NCBI GenBank assembly: GCA_035578155.1
Contig: JAPWDM010000017.1
Span: 3,918,482-3,982,481 of the forward strand
Reading direction: 5' to 3'
Length of the DNA stretch: 64,000 nt
Source of the DNA: Brachynemurus nebulosus
Taxonomy: Eukaryota > Arthropoda > Insecta > Neuroptera > Myrmeleontidae
Translations under genes and position numbers: made by a program
Notes under the pieces: generated by a model
The model's input: the letters and a program-made list of their open reading frames with translations, nothing else
Told to the model about the DNA's origin: nothing
The model's database searches: none
Shown: in pieces, positions 54,442-64,000 of the stretch
Layout: each line of letters begins with the position of its first letter
Position numbering within the stretch: the first letter of the stretch is position 1

Positions 54442-55675
54442 ACTAGTGAACTTCTTCCACCAAAAATTCGTTATTCCATCAATGCCCGGAGCCGAATAGT
54501 TCTTCTTGCCTTTGAAAGCAAGTTCGACTTCCTCTTTATCAATAGATGTTATCATGGTATGAGATGGCACTTGGTCCAGCTGTTGTTTGCAGTACCATCT
54601 AAACTGGCTGATGGGAATACAGTCCAAGTCAGTCTGTTTAGTCGTCTCATATATCCCCCGCCAATAATCTTCTATTGCGTCGACCGTCGGCGGCTGCTCC
54701 ACAACAGGGTTTTTTGGTGCGAACAGGCGTGAAGGGTTCGATTTAGAGATATTATTTTCCCGAACGCGCCGTTCACGCCGGGCTAATTTCTTCTTGGCCA
54801 GGGCCAATGCGCACATCTTATCCAAATGTGTCTGTTTGATGGTCAACAGATTGCCCAAATTGATTGTGTGATAGCGGTACCTTAGTTCTCTGGCAAAAGC
54901 CCGTACCTTTTGCGTAAAACGCCTGTTGGTCTGAATATATTCTATCACACACTGAATACGCGATACCAGCTGTCGTAGTGCCCTCACCTTGGTGTCAATT
55001 TGTTTAATACGGATACGTGCCTTCTCCTCTGCAGTCTTTTGCTGCTTAGTACATGGGGTCAGGACACGGATCGCTGCATATACTGCGTTGTCGACGTCGG
55101 TGAGATCACTGGATGGGGATAGATGATCGTCCAAAATTTCGTTTAGTAGGGTCAGTTGTTCGCCCTTTACATACGTTCGTCGGTGTTTGGAACGTGGTCG
55201 TTTGTCAAAGTCTAAATCGGTATCGAGAAGATCGCGAAATTGTTTTCTTAAATTGTCTGAGACAGAAAGGGATTTGTTTAGATCGGCATCATTTTGTGTG
55301 GGAGTTGAACTTGTTTTGGTGTTAGACTCTAGCACAGTATCTGTGCTGGCTTGATTTAACAAGTCTGTCTGTGCCTCAGTCACTATACCGTCACCATGAG
55401 TTACCGGTTGATCCTGCCCTGTGATGTTAATATTGGCCAAGCTCTCACCATTGACCGCAGAATCCTGTTCAACTTCCCCCACCGCAGTTTCAGCAACCCT
55501 AGCTTCTTCGCGAGCTTCTCGATTGTAGTCATGTCCGGTAGGTATGTTTAATTTAATGATTCGGGCTACATGGTCACGCAGATTTTAGGGCGTTAAATTA
55601 GAGTGTTCGGGATGCATCTGGCACCATATGGCGTGCATCCTTGCCATGTACCCTCTCTTATTTGGCTCTTACTTT
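54442..55675 (-). pseudogene. R4-like LINE copy 2, N-terminal region to RT start (right arm)
   Basis: Minus-strand frame of 377 codons (55,482-54,349) matching copy 1: an acidic segment, NLRKQFRDLLDTDLDFDKRP, basic helices, then YWRGIYETTKQTDLDCIPIS and KKNYSAPGIDGITNFWWKKF. Copy 1 reads AG here, where copy 2 preserves the SAPGIDGI RT block. Upstream, QNLRDHVARII is preceded by a stop where copy 1 has Gln, and the family Met lies beyond it at about 55,650. Codons after TSS read into the inverted arm and are not family sequence. Confidence 0.75.
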
Positions 55676-56610
<935 letters not shown>

Positions 56611-57002
56611 CCCCTCCGGGTAAGATAGGTGAATCTGTCTAAGGTCTAAGCTGGGTCGGGGGTGCCATTGTAGGGTTTGCCAGTGTAGGGTGCCATTTAC
56701 ACATGTATTCCATAGCTGCAATATTAGGTCAAGGTTGCTTTGCGTTTTCGAGTTGTAGCAAAATGTTCAATCTTTGAGTTTTCCCGATTTTCCACTTTCC
56801 TTCCCCCCAAGTGCATAAATATTATATATATGTATGTAGGGTTCTAAGAGCTTCATAAGACAGTGCATACAGCTCTTCAAAACACGATGTTTAGAAGAAG
56901 ATATTTGCGAAAATTTCTAAATGATCTATAAAAACACAAAACACGATCTTGGACCGAAATGAAACATCGATTTTTGAAATCTACGTCTTTGAATTAGTGT
57001 GT

Positions 57003-58517
57003 TTAAAAATATTTCAAAAAATTGGGCTAAGTAAGGCTAATTTAAGGATTTAAATATATGGGACTCTAGTGACACTCAATGTTGCAGCTGCCTTAGTGGG
57101 CAGCTTGTTTAGTCATAAAATATGGCGACGTCTTCCTCTCATACTTAAAAAAAGCAAGCGTCTACGATTAAGGCTCATTACCTGTTTTTTCATCAGTATG
57201 GAAAAGTCTCACAATATAGGTATCATAAATCAAAAAACATTACTTCCGTCACAAAAAGGTAAACTGAAAATTTAAATACAAGTTATCCTTGAATTCTTAC
57301 CGCAGTTATTGAACAGTTTTTTTAGGGACACATGCTTCTTAAGATTCCTTACTCTCAAATTATCTTTATCCACACTTACCGAGCCATGCCATTGTCCAGG
57401 AGCTAGGACTAGGACGTAGTGAGAGTGTTTTTTTTTAATTTTTGATGTTTGGCAAGACCTTTCCAGCAGGAAACATTGGTTATAAGATTTTATCACGCAC
57501 AGCACACGTACTTTTACTTAAAACGACAGGAAAGCTTTGTGATTTCCTATGGTTGGATAAAGTCATTAAAACGACCATAAAGCCGCGTGTCTAGAGCTCC
57601 TTGCATTTACAGATCATTTACCCTGGTACAACTCGAAAATACAAAGCTAATTTGCCTCAACATCGTCAGATATTTTTTAATATTTTCTTATTAACTCTAG
57701 TTATAATTTTTTGGTATTTTTTTACGAGCTCTTTTGAAGCTGTATTTTGTCACATTTTTTGTCAGATTAAAGTAAGAATTTTAACAATATCACCCCCATC
57801 TAAATTGTTTCAGATACTTGTCCATGCTTTTTAGTGGCAGTGCTTGTCTGTCTACCCCACTGGTTTTTTTACGACGTCACCTAGCCTATATTACTCAGAG
57901 TAACGTAAGGATTCTAATGATACAATAGCCATTTATTTAAATCGGCTCACATCTAGTTGTTGCCATCTATCACCTAACAAGGGGTCGATTTTGACCAGGA
58001 CATCATAGTCAGCCCAAAAATGTTGAGTAACTTGTTGTAAATGACTACTTCAGTAACAGTTCACTAAAAACACATTAATACACTCGCCTAGGGGTTTTTG
58101 ATAGGGTTCTCATCATATCAGTGTAAAGAAAAGTTAGAGGTAAGGAACCTTAGAAAGCATGTGCCCTTAAAAAAACTGTTCAGTAACTGCGATAAAAATT
58201 CAAGGATGACTTGTATTTAATTTTTCAATTTACCTTTTGGTGACGGAAGTCATGTTTTTTGATTTATGATATTTTGTCAGACTTTTCCATATACTGATGA
58301 AAACACTGGTAATGAGTCTTAATCGCACACGCTTGCTCTTTTTAAGGGTGAGAGGAAGGCGTCACCATATTCGTAAAAATATGTCTAAAAATACTAAAAA
58401 TATGTCTAAAAATATTTCGCAAACTTGAGCCAAGTAAGGCTAATTTAAAGATTTAAATACAAAGGGCTCTAGTGACATTCGGTGTTGCAGTCGCCTTAGT
58501 GGGCCTGTTTAGTGACA
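57003..58517. repeat. Compound repeat: direct flanks, inverted core
   Basis: 57,003-57,112 recurs in direct orientation at about 58,398-58,517 (aagtaaggctaatttaa, ctctagtgaca, gttgcag, gccttagtggg). The adjoining 57,119-57,348 recurs inverted at about 58,137-58,371 (ttcctctcatacttaaaa, gactcattacc-like, taaatcaaaaaacat, acttccgtca, gaacagtttttt). The roughly 0.8 kb in between shows no gene; 'ggtttttttacgacgtcacc' at about 57,863 is a GC-richer landmark. Confidence 0.7.

Positions 58518-64000
<5,483 letters not shown>

Larger units (their letters stand above)
51258..55675 (-). mobile_element. R4/Dong-like LINE, copy 2, with internal inverted duplication
   Basis: On the minus strand the element runs from about 55,675 (where similarity to copy 1 starts, at 'gagccaaataagagagg') to 51,258 ('tttttgaagtgcagt'). 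Between the two halves of the RT region sits an inverted extra copy of the N-terminal segment (53,748-54,441). Apart from that, the order equals copy 1. It lacks the 161-bp insertion of copy 1. The element is 5'-truncated relative to copy 1. Confidence 0.75.

Noticed and set aside
53740..54732. A separate plus-strand gene of 330 codons
   Set aside because: It is the inverted duplicate of the R4-like N-terminal segment; the end of the frame is antisense of the opposite arm.

Overview
The window is 64 kb of AT-rich insect nuclear DNA in which I find no intact host gene, rRNA gene or functional tRNA gene. Nearly all recognisable sequence is transposable-element (TE) material and tandem repeats. 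The evidence for an arthropod is the set of LINE families (I-like with TAA tails, R4/Dong-like, CR1/L2-like), a Penelope-like fragment, hAT and pogo/Tigger-type DNA transposons, a satellite built on TTAGG-like units, and tRNA-derived short elements. AT-rich spacers with frequent 'taggtacct' words and long (TA)n arrays fit a hemipteran such as an aphid relative, but that placement is a guess.

Layout. 1-4.7 kb: AT-rich spacer with a tandem duplication. 4.7-8.4 kb: a pogo/Tigger-type element delimited by TIRs and TA, filled with later insertions (a dispersed repeat, an OTU-protease-like fragment, a TTAGG-like satellite and a GTCG minisatellite). 9.4-11.1 kb: an exon-like remnant, a broken coding fragment and a foldback MITE. 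11.4-13.2 kb: a non-autonomous hAT with a perfect 8-bp target duplication. 13.8-19.1 kb: a decayed I-clade LINE (gag, EN, RT, RNase H, CCHC) split by a hAT element that itself carries a pogo-like element. 22.6-23.8 kb: Penelope-like remnant. 25.3-33.5 kb: a SINE and then a head-to-tail array of at least four I-like LINE copies joined through (TAA)n tails. 33.8-37.8 kb: R4/Dong-like LINE, plus strand. 37.8-39.0 kb: CR1/L2-like RT, minus strand. 39-51 kb: mostly AT-rich spacer with several MITEs, a dense (TA)n cluster and a second pogo-like element. 51.3-55.7 kb: a second R4/Dong-like copy on the minus strand, containing an inverted duplication of its own 5' part. 55.9-58.5 kb: (TA)n, a second copy of the dispersed repeat, and a mixed direct/inverted repeat. 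58.5-64 kb: AT-rich spacer.

How the parts relate. The I-like copies look like serial insertions into the TAA tails of earlier copies. Their long 3' UTR is a string of strong hairpins separated by a recurring CTGTGAT word, and stem changes between copies are compensatory. This is the clearest signal of a functional structure not covered by ordinary annotation. The two R4-like copies lie about 14 kb apart in opposite orientation and are broken in different ways: copy 1 by frameshifts and a 161-bp insertion; copy 2 by a YMDD-to-YMND change, frameshifts and the inverted duplication. All family calls come from reading motifs by eye; no database search was run.
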